From NCBI GenBank assembly GCA_964367905.1, contig CAYIZP010000005.1, positions 35,252-99,251 on the forward strand: a stretch of DNA of 64,000 bases. The letters are read 5' to 3'. A program made the translations under genes and the position numbers. The notes under the pieces are model-generated. The model was given only the letters and a program-made list of their open reading frames with translations. It had not been told where the DNA came from and did no database searches. This stretch comes from CAUPWF01 sp964367905 (GTDB lineage: Bacteria > Bacillota > Clostridia > Lachnospirales > Lachnospiraceae). Below, piece by piece: positions 16,964 to 25,562 of this stretch. Every line of letters begins with the position of its first letter. Position 1 is the stretch's first letter.

Positions 16964-17548
16964 TTACATACTATATGGGATTAATATTTGTTTTATCGTT
17001 TCTTTTCTATCTGCACTTTTTGCTCCGTCGATTTTTTCCATATTATTTAATCCTTCTACTCTAGAAATAAATGCATTAAAATCATGAAATATTTTAATAT
17101 TCATAACATCCATATTGTGTTGGGATAAGAGTAATTTTATATAGTTCTTGGCATACTCTAAGTCTGTAGACTCATAAGAACAATATCCACATATATTTTG
17201 ATTTGAAATCACCAAACAATCTAGACGAACTATTTTTTCACTACTTGTGAGAATTGGATGAAAAATCGTTGTCAAATGGGAAGACTCACGCTCAATACGG
17301 TCGCAAACTTCATCACTCATTGGCTTATATGAAAACTTCACTATCACACCAACCAAAGTCTTTGCAGCTGGCAAGCAACTTAAAAGTCCAAATAATGTAA
17401 ACAGATTTAATGTAGTTCCAGTGGTAATAAAGCCAATTAATAGAAATGCTATCACCGCTCCCCATTGAAAACTAGCTAAAATGGTTTCTCGCTTCTTTAA
17501 TTCCCTTAAATAAGGACGTTCTCCTTTGCTATGTTTCATTAATAACAT
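16964..17548 (-). CDS. Membrane protein of unknown function
   Basis: 194 residues. A basic N-terminus (KHSKGERPYLRELKKRETIL) is followed by two membrane segments (about 27-43 and 50-72) and a soluble C-terminal domain of about 115 residues with several cysteines (CDRIE, LDCLVI, NICGYCSYES). I do not recognise the family. The gene starts just after the stop of the YgiQ-type gene (4 bases apart), so it is part of that transcript. ATG at 17546-17548 was kept because AGGGG lies about seven bases upstream; a second ATG nine bases downstream is possible. Confidence 0.75.
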   Translation of the reverse strand: MLLMKHSKGERPYLRELKKRETILASFQWGAVIAFLLIGFITTGTTLNLFTLFGLLSCLPAAKTLVGVIVKFSYKPMSDEVCDRIERESSHLTTIFHPILTSSEKIVRLDCLVISNQNICGYCSYESTDLEYAKNYIKLLLSQHNMDVMNIKIFHDFNAFISRVEGLNNMEKIDGAKSADRKETIKQILIPYSM

Positions 17549-17552
17549 CTCA

Positions 17553-19466
17553 CTACCCCTTGTTTTTCTTTTTATGTACGTTTCTCAATGTTTTTTTCTT
17601 TTTCGTAGTAGTATTAGTATTCTGTTGATTCTTATCTTTATGATGCTGCCCTGAAGGTTTATTGCCTCCACGTGGTCGAATCAAACAATGTTTTTCAAAT
17701 CCTATCAGGTCATTTCGACCAGCCTTTATGAGTGCCTCGTACACCAAATGATAATTCTTCGGATTTCGATATTGAATCAAAGCCCTCTGCATTGCTTTTT
17801 CATGCGGTTGTGTAGGCACATATACGGGCTTCATATCAATTGGGTTTACCCCTGTATAATACATGCATGTTGAAATGGTTGATGGAGTAGGATAAAAATC
17901 TTGCACTTGCTCCGGCATATACCCTAGGGTATGCAAATACTCTGCTAATTCGATGGCAGCAGATAAATCAGAACCAGGATGGGATGACATCAAGTATGGA
18001 ACCAAAAATTGTTTCTTCCCGATTGATTCATTTATCTTCTTGTATTTTGCAGTAAAAATCTTGTAAACACCATGCTTTGGTTTCCCCATCTTCTCTAGCA
18101 CAGAATCGGCAACATGTTCAGGCGCTACTTTCAACTGACCACTCACATGATCCTTGCATAATTTCCAGAAAAATTCATCACTCTGATCTGCCATAAGATA
18201 ATCAAAACGTATTCCAGAACGAATAAATACTTTTTTTACATTTGGAAGTTCTTCTAGTTTACATAATAATTTTATGTAATCCTTATGGTCTGCTTTTAAG
18301 TTTTTACATGGTTGTGGATATAAACATTGCTTTTCTTTGCAAGTTCCATGCTTTAGTTGTTTTTCGCAAGAAGGAGTTCTAAAATTCGCTGTTGGTCCAC
18401 CCACATCATGAATATAACCTTTAAAATCCGAATTCCATATAAACTGTTTCGCTTCATTGATCAAGGACTCATGGCTTCTCGTCTGAATAATTCTCCCTTG
18501 GTGAAAGGTTAATGCACAAAAATTGCAATTTCCAAAACATCCACGATTACTGATTAAGCTAAACTTCACTTCTTCAATGGCCGAAATTCCACCCGCTTCT
18601 TGGTAGGACGGATGATAGTCCCTCATATAGTTATAGCTGTAGACACGATCCATCTCCTGCTGGTTCAATGGTTCTTGAGGCGGATTCTGAACCACATATA
18701 AATGATCAGAATATGATTCGATCAATGCTTGTGCCGTGAATGGATCTGTATTCTGAAATTGCTTGTGAAAGCTTTTTGCATAATTCAGTTTATCTTTCAA
18801 CAATTCAGGATAGGATTCCAATAGTAACGCATCGTGAATCCCCGAATCTATTGATTTCACCTTATACACCGTCCCTCGTATATAAGTGATATCTTCCACA
18901 TGAATTCCACTCTGTAATGCCTCTGCAATTTCAATAATCGATTTTTCTCCCATTCCATAGGATATGAGATCTGCTCCCGAATCCAAGAGTATGGATCTCT
19001 TTAATTTGTTTGACCAATAATCATAGTGGGCAAATCTTCTCAAGCTCGCTTCAATCCCCCCTAAAATAATGGGTATATCTTTGTATGTCTGTCGAATCAA
19101 ATTGCTATATACAACCGTCGCATAATCTGGTCTTTTTCCCATAACTCCACCCGGAGTATATGCGTCTTTTGCCCGCCTCTTCTTAGAGACAGAATAATGA
19201 TTGACCATGGAATCCATATTCCCTGATGAAACCAAAAAACCAAGTTTCGGTCTGCCAAATATTGCTATACTATTTTTTTCTTTCCAATCGGGTTGTGCAA
19301 TAATTCCAACCTTATATCCGTGAGCCTCTAGAAGTCGGGTGATAATTGCATGTCCAAATGAGGGGTGATCGACATAGGCATCTCCTGTCACATATACAAA
19401 ATCCACTTCGTCCCAACCGCGTGCTTCCATATCTCTTTTAGATATGGGTAAAAATTCTTTTAACAT
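17553..19466 (-). CDS. YgiQ family radical SAM protein
   Basis: 637 residues with the fixed YgiQ start (FLPISKRDMEARGWDEVDFV) and the UPF0313 N-terminal B12-binding-like region. The radical SAM cysteines are in GCFGNCNFCALTFHQGR. The C-terminal region has DFYPTPSTISTCMYYTG and a lysine-rich tail of about 30 residues (KKKKTLRNVHKKKNKG), which may contact nucleic acid. The reaction is unknown. The gene lies among rRNA-modification genes. Confidence 0.92.
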   Translation of the reverse strand: MLKEFLPISKRDMEARGWDEVDFVYVTGDAYVDHPSFGHAIITRLLEAHGYKVGIIAQPDWKEKNSIAIFGRPKLGFLVSSGNMDSMVNHYSVSKKRRAKDAYTPGGVMGKRPDYATVVYSNLIRQTYKDIPIILGGIEASLRRFAHYDYWSNKLKRSILLDSGADLISYGMGEKSIIEIAEALQSGIHVEDITYIRGTVYKVKSIDSGIHDALLLESYPELLKDKLNYAKSFHKQFQNTDPFTAQALIESYSDHLYVVQNPPQEPLNQQEMDRVYSYNYMRDYHPSYQEAGGISAIEEVKFSLISNRGCFGNCNFCALTFHQGRIIQTRSHESLINEAKQFIWNSDFKGYIHDVGGPTANFRTPSCEKQLKHGTCKEKQCLYPQPCKNLKADHKDYIKLLCKLEELPNVKKVFIRSGIRFDYLMADQSDEFFWKLCKDHVSGQLKVAPEHVADSVLEKMGKPKHGVYKIFTAKYKKINESIGKKQFLVPYLMSSHPGSDLSAAIELAEYLHTLGYMPEQVQDFYPTPSTISTCMYYTGVNPIDMKPVYVPTQPHEKAMQRALIQYRNPKNYHLVYEALIKAGRNDLIGFEKHCLIRPRGGNKPSGQHHKDKNQQNTNTTTKKKKTLRNVHKKKNKG

Positions 19467-19505
19467 ATTTACCTCTATCGTTATCTACTGTTTATCTAGC
19501 TTTTA

Positions 19506-20237
19506 TTATTTAATAAGTTCTCTGATTTCATCATCTGTCAATCGACGAAAATCACCTTTTTCCAACCGAGGATCTAATGCCAAACGTCCCATGGTAAGGC
19601 GCTTTAGATAGATTACATTCTTGTCTAGTACCCGAAACATTCTCTTAATCTGATGAAATTTCCCTTCTTGAATCGTCACTTCAACCCTTGTTGTTGCATT
19701 CGGTTGATCAACTTCTATGATTTTTAATTTTGCAGGAAGCGTGAATCTCTTTTCTCCAATATCTAATCCCGTTTCAAATTGATTGCAATCTTCTTTCGTT
19801 ACAATTCCAGATACAACCGCTTCATAGGTCTTATCTACATGTCGCTTTGGCGCTAACAATCGATGCGCTAAGTCTCCATCATTTGTAACCAAAAGCAATC
19901 CTTCCGTATCCTTATCTAATCTTCCCACCGGAAATAAACCCTTGGTATTCACTCCATGAAATAGATCTAGCACGGTTCTATCTCGTCTATCCTCTGTTGC
20001 ACTGATAACGCCTGCGGGCTTATGTAGCATATAATATACATATTTCTCATATGCAACCACTTCATCCTTGAATGCAATAACATCACCTTGTGATATCTTC
20101 GTTTCTGGACTTCTAACAACATTACCATTTTGTTTTACAAGACCATTTCTTATATATTTCTTTACTTCACTTCGTGTTCCGATCTTCATATCGGCTAGGT
20201 ACTTATCCAAACGAATCATTCGCTCTGCCATCTCCAT
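19506..20237 (-). CDS. RsuA/RluB-family rRNA pseudouridine synthase
   Basis: 243 residues. The S4 domain begins RLDKYLADMKIGTRSEVKKYI. The catalytic aspartate is in FPVGRLDKDTEGLLLVTNDG. The segment EGKFHQIKRMFRVLDK is the family's C-terminal motif. The order fits RsuA (16S uridine 516) more than RluB, but that is not certain. The start is ambiguous: ATGs at 20237, 20231 and 20219 are in frame, and the 20231 one has the best-spaced AGGA. It overlaps the upstream methyltransferase gene by 22 bases. Confidence 0.9.
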   Translation of the reverse strand: MEMAERMIRLDKYLADMKIGTRSEVKKYIRNGLVKQNGNVVRSPETKISQGDVIAFKDEVVAYEKYVYYMLHKPAGVISATEDRRDRTVLDLFHGVNTKGLFPVGRLDKDTEGLLLVTNDGDLAHRLLAPKRHVDKTYEAVVSGIVTKEDCNQFETGLDIGEKRFTLPAKLKIIEVDQPNATTRVEVTIQEGKFHQIKRMFRVLDKNVIYLKRLTMGRLALDPRLEKGDFRRLTDDEIRELIK

Positions 20238-21574
20238 CCTAATGCATATTTATTCTTGAGAGTCTGATTCGCAACTTTTCCAAACCCTAGAGGCGCCTCC
20301 TCTACACATACTAAACACCAGCCTTTTTCCTTGCTTCCAACCATGTCTTCTACATCTAACGTTTCACCTTTTAAGTATTTGATTACACGGATATCATCAG
20401 AAGAAAAATCTATCGTAAAATCAAACTCTCGCTTCTTCAAACTCATTGCAAATGCTTGACTTGGTTCAAATCGATTCTTTTTCAGTTCTCCTAAGAGTAA
20501 TCCCTCTCTCAAGGTTCGAATCCCTTTCACATCAATCATAACCTCTGGTAGGTAGTTGATTCGTTCCTTGCTAATTTTGATTCTTGCTGGGCGAAATTCT
20601 CTACCCACATGCTGCATAAAATCTTTAAATTCATTGGGGATTTTTTGTGCTTTCATCTTCTTAGATTCTCTTCCTGAATAACGCTCTTCCTTTTTATGTA
20701 GCAGAGCAAGAAAATGCCCCTCTCCATTCATTCGATGAGGCCAAATGCGAACTGCTTTCTCCAGCCCATCATACCCTTGGCAGAAACCACCATAATCTAA
20801 AATATCACATAATTCAAACCCTTCTCTTTCTTGCAAGAGATAAGAAATCACCTCTTCATTCTCATTTTTACTAAAGGTACAGGTTGAATATAGCATATAT
20901 CCTCCGGGTTTTAACATGTCAGCACCTTGCAAGATGAGATTTTTTTGTATCACCGCATATTCTAATGGACCTTGCTCCAGCCAACTTTGAATCATCTTAT
21001 TGTCTTTTCGAAACATTCCTTCCCCCGAACAAGGAACATCTAATAGAATTTTATCAAAGAATTCCATAAAGATTGGAACTAGTTTCTTCGGATCTTCACT
21101 TAAGACGTAAGCATTTTCAATTCCTGCTATCTCCATATTCTTCAGTAGGGTTCTTGCTCTTGAATTACTGATGTCATTGGATACTAATATCCCACTACCC
21201 GCTAATTTCGCACCTAGCTCTGTCGTCTTTCCACCAGGAGCTGCACATAAGTCTAATACACGGTCCCCTTCACTGATTGGCAAGCGATTAGCTGGTGTCA
21301 TAGCACTGGGCTCTTGCAAATAATAATAGCCAGCAGCATAATAAGGGTGTTTTGCTGGTTTCACCGTATCTCCATCATAGTAGAATCCATTTTCAATCCA
21401 AGGGATCGGTTGCAACTCAAATGGTGAGATTTCCAAAAAATCTTCTACACTTATTTTATTCGTATTAACGCGCAACCCATACCAACGTGGTTTTTCATAA
21501 CTTTCTATATACGAATCAAATTCTGCTCCCAATAATTTATACATATTGGCAACAAATAAATCAGGTAATTTCAT
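20216..21574 (-). CDS. RsmF/YebU-type rRNA cytosine-C5 methyltransferase
   Basis: 452 residues from the ATG at 21572-21574, with AAAGGA upstream. The Nol1/Nop2/Sun fold shows the S-adenosylmethionine motif DLCAAPGGKTTELG, the catalytic DVPCSGEGMF and YSTCTFSKNENEEV, with one cysteine each. The C-terminal 150 residues carry the RsmF-type ferredoxin-like and PUA-like domains. It methylates cytosine in rRNA. It is co-transcribed with the pseudouridine synthase downstream. Confidence 0.92.
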   Translation of the reverse strand: MKLPDLFVANMYKLLGAEFDSYIESYEKPRWYGLRVNTNKISVEDFLEISPFELQPIPWIENGFYYDGDTVKPAKHPYYAAGYYYLQEPSAMTPANRLPISEGDRVLDLCAAPGGKTTELGAKLAGSGILVSNDISNSRARTLLKNMEIAGIENAYVLSEDPKKLVPIFMEFFDKILLDVPCSGEGMFRKDNKMIQSWLEQGPLEYAVIQKNLILQGADMLKPGGYMLYSTCTFSKNENEEVISYLLQEREGFELCDILDYGGFCQGYDGLEKAVRIWPHRMNGEGHFLALLHKKEERYSGRESKKMKAQKIPNEFKDFMQHVGREFRPARIKISKERINYLPEVMIDVKGIRTLREGLLLGELKKNRFEPSQAFAMSLKKREFDFTIDFSSDDIRVIKYLKGETLDVEDMVGSKEKGWCLVCVEEAPLGFGKVANQTLKNKYALGWRWQSE

Positions 21575-21616
21575 TGAATTTTTTCCTTTCAAATCTCTGT
21601 CTTTTAGTATAACATA

Positions 21617-22498
21617 TTAGTACGTGTACTTCAATTTTTGATTTTCAATATACTTCAATATCCAATATGGATTAACCGCAAACTCTTCTTGATTCATATT
21701 GATATAGATTCCAAGATGCAAATGTGTGGCAAAATTCCCTCTCGTCCCCTCTTCTCCATATCCAGAATCCCCCACAAACCCTAACAATTCCCCTGCATTT
21801 ATCTCATCTCCAATTTCAAGATTGGCATAAGAATCCAAGTGAGCATAATAGAAATAGGCTCCATTTGGAGCAGTGATTCCGATTCGGTATCCCCCTTTTT
21901 CCAACCAGCCTTTTTCACTCACTGTACCATCTGTCATACTTAATAAGGGATACAATCCTGGCTCATCTATCGCTGTCATAATATCCGTCCCCTCATGCCT
22001 TCGGTCCCCGCCATAACTCCGACCGCCCCCCCATGTATCTACAAAATTCACCGTGTATTCCTCATTTTCCAATGATATTGGAATAGGAAAATATTCTACA
22101 TCAGACCAAATAGAGTCAAACACCTCTAAGTATTCTTCCCATACTTCTTCCCTACTCCAGAATTCACTTTGCAGATTTAACATCTTCTCATCTAGAGGAG
22201 TCGTAACTGTGCAAAAAGAAATATGTTGATTGAGGCTGTATATCGCTAATTGCTTAGTAATCTCATAAGAAGAAATCTCCATTAAAAACAACGCTTCCAT
22301 GTAATTTGAGGAATATACTTGATGATAGATCTCATCTTGAAAGCTTGCTTTATAAGAAAATGTGTTAAGCATCGATTGTTCCACGCTATGGTTCTGTAGT
22401 AGACTGGAAATCAAAACAAAAAATATCAGTATAATAGTTCTTAGCCCATTCATTTTCAAATTAGCTTTACCACTTTCTTTTTCCTGAAATCTATGCAT
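21617..22498 (-). CDS. Membrane-anchored M23 family metallopeptidase
   Basis: 293 residues. A hydrophobic segment (about 18-36, GLRTIILIFFVLISSLL) serves as anchor or signal. The C-terminal LytM/M23 domain (about 150-285) has the zinc ligands in RRHEGTDIM (His and Asp), the catalytic YYAHLDSY and ATHLHLGIYIN. All ligands are intact, so it should be an active peptidoglycan endopeptidase outside the membrane. It is divergent from ylbJ with 64 bases between. A sporulation role would fit the neighbour but is not shown by the sequence. Confidence 0.88.
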   Translation of the reverse strand: MHRFQEKESGKANLKMNGLRTIILIFFVLISSLLQNHSVEQSMLNTFSYKASFQDEIYHQVYSSNYMEALFLMEISSYEITKQLAIYSLNQHISFCTVTTPLDEKMLNLQSEFWSREEVWEEYLEVFDSIWSDVEYFPIPISLENEEYTVNFVDTWGGGRSYGGDRRHEGTDIMTAIDEPGLYPLLSMTDGTVSEKGWLEKGGYRIGITAPNGAYFYYAHLDSYANLEIGDEINAGELLGFVGDSGYGEEGTRGNFATHLHLGIYINMNQEEFAVNPYWILKYIENQKLKYTY

Positions 22499-22562
22499 AA
22501 ACTGAATAAAATATGAATCTTCACATATGTTATAACGAAACCATAAAAGGCAAAAGAATATT

Positions 22563-23483
22563 ATGCGTGTGTTTTTATTAAAGTTGAGTCTCTTAGGTAC
22601 GTTTTTTGTCTTTCTTGTTTTTCCAGAACAAACGCTAGATGGCGCAATCTCTGGACTAATGTTATGGTTTAATATATTACTCCCAACTCTACTTCCATTT
22701 ATTATTATTACAACACTGATTATTAAAACGCAGGCATTTTATTTGATTAGCAACTTTATCAGTCCTATGATACAGAAATTTTTTCATACTTCATCCGCTG
22801 GTTCATTTGCAGTTATTGTTGGATTTCTCTGTGGATATCCTATGGGCGCTAAGGTGATTCGTGATCTATACACTTCCTGTGCAATTAACAAAAATGAAGC
22901 TCAGTATTTGTTGTCTTTTTGCAATAATACTAGTCCTATGTTTATCATCAGCTTTGTAATTAATCAAACTTTACAATATTCCTATTATACAATCCCAGTC
23001 CTTGGTTCTGTTTACTTTGCCTCTATTATTACAAGTTTCTTCACACGTCAGGTTTATGTCAAAGATATAAACTTCAAACTAAATATAAAAGAAAAGCAAA
23101 ACAGACTATCTCTAACAATTATTGATGATTGTATCATGGAAGGAATTCAACTAATCACCAAAATCGGTGGATATATTATGATATTTTCGATTCTAATCTG
23201 CTTGGGGATTTCTCTGACTGAAGCATTCACTCCGGTGATACATATGTTATTGCTTCTATTAGAAGTTACAAATGGGGTTACACTCAGTATGAATCTACCT
23301 GGATTTGCATTACAATATTTAACTATTATATTCTTAATCTCTTTTGGTGGAATCTGTTCCATCGCTCAAACGCAATGTGTGTTAGAAGGTTCCGATTTAA
23401 GAATCACACCTTATATTATACAAAAAATAATAACTGCCATATTAGCAGTTATTATAAGTTCTGTCTTTATTTTTTTACTATAA
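22563..23483 (+). CDS. YlbJ-like sporulation integral membrane protein
   Basis: 306 residues, shorter than B. subtilis YlbJ (about 400). Strongly hydrophobic with about eight membrane segments. It carries the nucleoside-recognition (GATE) type text LLPTLLPFIIITTLI and GFLCGYPMGAKVIRDLY, then FCNNTSPMFIISFV, all typical of YlbJ. In B. subtilis ylbJ lies next to coaD and rsmD, and the same neighbours are here (24120-25159). It is required for spore cortex formation in that species. One of only four plus-strand genes in the window. Confidence 0.87.
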   Translation: MRVFLLKLSLLGTFFVFLVFPEQTLDGAISGLMLWFNILLPTLLPFIIITTLIIKTQAFYLISNFISPMIQKFFHTSSAGSFAVIVGFLCGYPMGAKVIRDLYTSCAINKNEAQYLLSFCNNTSPMFIISFVINQTLQYSYYTIPVLGSVYFASIITSFFTRQVYVKDINFKLNIKEKQNRLSLTIIDDCIMEGIQLITKIGGYIMIFSILICLGISLTEAFTPVIHMLLLLLEVTNGVTLSMNLPGFALQYLTIIFLISFGGICSIAQTQCVLEGSDLRITPYIIQKIITAILAVIISSVFIFLL

Positions 23484-23497
23484 TTCCATCCTTGTTC

Positions 23498-24097
23498 TTA
23501 ATCGAAATACTCATCTTCCGCTACTGGTGCATTCGAAGTAGGTCTTGGAACATTGTTCTCTGGGATTTCTAATTCACTTCTATTATTACGTACAATTTGA
23601 TAACATTCATTTAGAGAACTAACCAATCCATCATATTTTGATGTATAGCTATCTAAAATATGTGCAACGATATTCTCTACATTTGCCATCATATCATCCG
23701 TATATGTTACAGCTCCAATTCGAATTTGGTTTGCATCATATGTTGCATTGTCTAGAATTACTTGTGCTTGATTCGTTGCTGACATTACAATTTCATTTGC
23801 TTGTGCGTAAGCCTGCTGCATAATCTCATGCTCACTGATTAACTCATTTGTATGGATTTCAGCTTCTTCAATCAATGTTTCTGCTTTCATCTTAGCATCA
23901 GATAAAATTGCATCTCTATTTGCAATGATTTTTTGATATCTTTTAATTTCATCAGGAGTTTTTATGCGAAGTTCGCGTAATAACTCATCAATGGTGTCTT
24001 TGTTAACGACAATTTTTGTACTTGATAATGGTTGAAACTTACAACCTTCAATGTATTCCTCAATCTCATCAATAATTTGTTCAATACGGCTACTCAT
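23498..24097 (-). CDS. Coiled-coil protein, DivIVA/V-ATPase-subunit-like
   Basis: 199 residues without membrane segments. Residues about 50-140 are a long acidic-basic helix with heptad character (RYQKIIANRDAILSDAKMKA, then EEAEIHTNELISEHEIMQ), ending in an acidic Pro/Asn-rich tail (PENNVPRPTSNAPV). Such proteins are often annotated as vacuolar ATPase subunit H or DivIVA-like in Lachnospiraceae without experimental basis. It converges on ylbJ with 14 bases between and follows coaD by 22. No function is assigned. Confidence 0.78.
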   Translation of the reverse strand: MSSRIEQIIDEIEEYIEGCKFQPLSSTKIVVNKDTIDELLRELRIKTPDEIKRYQKIIANRDAILSDAKMKAETLIEEAEIHTNELISEHEIMQQAYAQANEIVMSATNQAQVILDNATYDANQIRIGAVTYTDDMMANVENIVAHILDSYTSKYDGLVSSLNECYQIVRNNRSELEIPENNVPRPTSNAPVAEDEYFD

Positions 24098-24119
24098 TAA
24101 TTATTCTCCTTTGTTGCTT

Positions 24120-24602
24120 TTATTTCTTGTAAAATTTTTGTACTATTTCTTTTGCCACAGTCTCTGGTACAAATTGTGACACATCCCCTTCAAACGAAGC
24201 AACTTCTTTTACAGTTGTGGAACTTAGATAAGAATAGTCCAAATTAGTGGTTAGAAAGATTGTTTCAATTTCGGGACATAATTTATGATTCGTCTGCGAC
24301 ATCTGCAACTCATATTCAAAGTCTGTGATTGCACGTAATCCTCTAATAATAACACTTGCATTAGTCTCTTTTGCAAAATTTACCAATAAACCCTCGAATG
24401 GTACAATTTTTACATTATTAATATCTTTCGTCACTTCTTGTAACATTTTAACACGTTCCTCTATAGAAAACAATGGATTTTTTGCTTTATTACATAAAAT
24501 CCCTATAATTAATTCATCTACTAATCTAGAAGAACGCTTTATAATATCTAGATGACCAAACGTCACTGGATCAAAACTTCCTGGATAAATCCCTCGAATC
24601 AC
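24120..24602 (-). CDS. coaD: Pantetheine-phosphate adenylyltransferase
   Basis: 160 residues, full length. The nucleotidyl-transferase start [20 protein letters not shown] with its TxGH is complete, as are [18 protein letters not shown] and [15 protein letters not shown]. It converts 4'-phosphopantetheine to dephospho-CoA. The start is GTG and overlaps the rsmD stop as GTGA. Confidence 0.97.
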   Translation of the reverse strand: MIRGIYPGSFDPVTFGHLDIIKRSSRLVDELIIGILCNKAKNPLFSIEERVKMLQEVTKDINNVKIVPFEGLLVNFAKETNASVIIRGLRAITDFEYELQMSQTNHKLCPEIETIFLTTNLDYSYLSSTTVKEVASFEGDVSQFVPETVAKEIVQKFYKK

Positions 24603-25159
24603 TCCCTCTTCCCCCTTTTTAAGAAAACATGTTTATTTGTCTTATATTTCTTATCTTTAATAATCTCACATCCCAATTGGTTGACATAATTAAATTCTGT
24701 AGCCAGTGAAGCCTCAACAATAATCACTCCATCTTCCCCGAGTAATTCACTTCCAATTATGTACTCCAGTATTTTTTTCTCAATATCTTCATTATATGGT
24801 GGATCCATAAAAATATAGTCAAAACAATACTTCCCATTGATACTCTTTAGTCCTGCTAGTGCATCGCATTGCATAACCTTAGCTTGATTATCAAATTTGG
24901 TGGCTTTTAAATTATCACGAATACAAGAACATGCCTTTGGATTTTGTTCGATAAAATGACACTCTCTTGCACCACGACTCAAGGCTTCAATTCCAACCCC
25001 TCCGCTTCCACTAAAAAGATCCAAAAAATTCGTATCGTACAAATCAGACTGAATCATATTAAATAAGGTTTCTTTGATTCGATCTGTCGTAGGTCGTGTA
25101 TCCATTCCCGGAATTGTCTTCAATTGTATTCTTCTTGCCGTTCCAGCTATTACTCGCAT
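24599..25159 (-). CDS. rsmD: 16S rRNA (guanine966-N2)-methyltransferase
   Basis: 186 residues. It begins [18 protein letters not shown]. It has the S-adenosylmethionine motif [20 protein letters not shown] and the catalytic DPPYNED. It is coupled to coaD by a 4-base overlap, the usual rsmD-coaD arrangement. Confidence 0.95.
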   Translation of the reverse strand: MRVIAGTARRIQLKTIPGMDTRPTTDRIKETLFNMIQSDLYDTNFLDLFSGSGGVGIEALSRGARECHFIEQNPKACSCIRDNLKATKFDNQAKVMQCDALAGLKSINGKYCFDYIFMDPPYNEDIEKKILEYIIGSELLGEDGVIIVEASLATEFNYVNQLGCEIIKDKKYKTNKHVFLKRGKRE

Positions 25160-25234
25160 CTTCCCACTTCCTTTTACACAATCTATTACATGTCATTATA
25201 ATCATTTCTCATAAATCTGTCAAACCATAGACGG

Positions 25235-25268
25235 CAAAAAGGACTGCCCATGATTATAAACAGTCCTT
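25235..25268 (-). terminator. Terminator after the spore protein gene
   Basis: AAGGACTG and CAGTCCTT (25239-25246 and 25261-25268) pair as an 8-base stem with a 14-base loop. The minus strand continues into TTTTTG. It ends 26 bases after the stop of the small acid-soluble spore protein gene. Confidence 0.8.
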
Positions 25269-25294
25269 ATCACTATTTTTATTTGTTATAGTAA

Positions 25295-25495
25295 TTATTT
25301 GCCGGCCATTTGTCTTTCTTGGGCTTCGATCATTTTCTTAACCATATACCCACCAACTGAACCATTTTGCTTTGATGTCAAGTCACCATTATATCCTTCT
25401 TTTAATGGAACTCCTAATTCGCTTGCAACTTCATATTTAAATTTATCCAAAGCTGCTTTTGCTTCTGGTACTGCTTTACCTGTTGAACTTGTCAT
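25295..25495 (-). CDS. Alpha/beta-type small acid-soluble spore protein
   Basis: 66 residues from the ATG at 25493-25495, preceded by AAGGAGG; the longer in-frame start is not used. The text ALDKFKYEVASELGVPL holds the site cut by the germination protease GPR. NGSVGGYMVKKMIEAQE is the conserved DNA-binding C-terminal half. These proteins coat spore DNA and shield it from ultraviolet light and heat. Its presence is direct evidence that the organism forms endospores. It has its own terminator and a possible forespore promoter. Confidence 0.95.
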   Translation of the reverse strand: MTSSTGKAVPEAKAALDKFKYEVASELGVPLKEGYNGDLTSKQNGSVGGYMVKKMIEAQERQMAGK

Positions 25496-25533
25496 AATTA
25501 TTTCCTCCTTCTTGTAACTTTTTGTTACACTCA

Positions 25534-25562
25534 TAGTATGTGAAATAATTATAAGATTACAC
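25534..25562 (-). promoter_or_regulatory. Possible forespore (sigma-G type) promoter of the spore protein gene
   Basis: CATACTA (25534-25540, minus strand) fits the -10 consensus CATnnTA of sigma-F/sigma-G. A weak -35 match (GTGTA, 25558-25562) lies 17 bases upstream. A small 6-base inverted repeat (25513-25518 with 25524-25529) lies at the start of the leader. The gene product is normally under sigma-G, which supports the reading. The promoter overlaps the end of recG. Confidence 0.45.
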
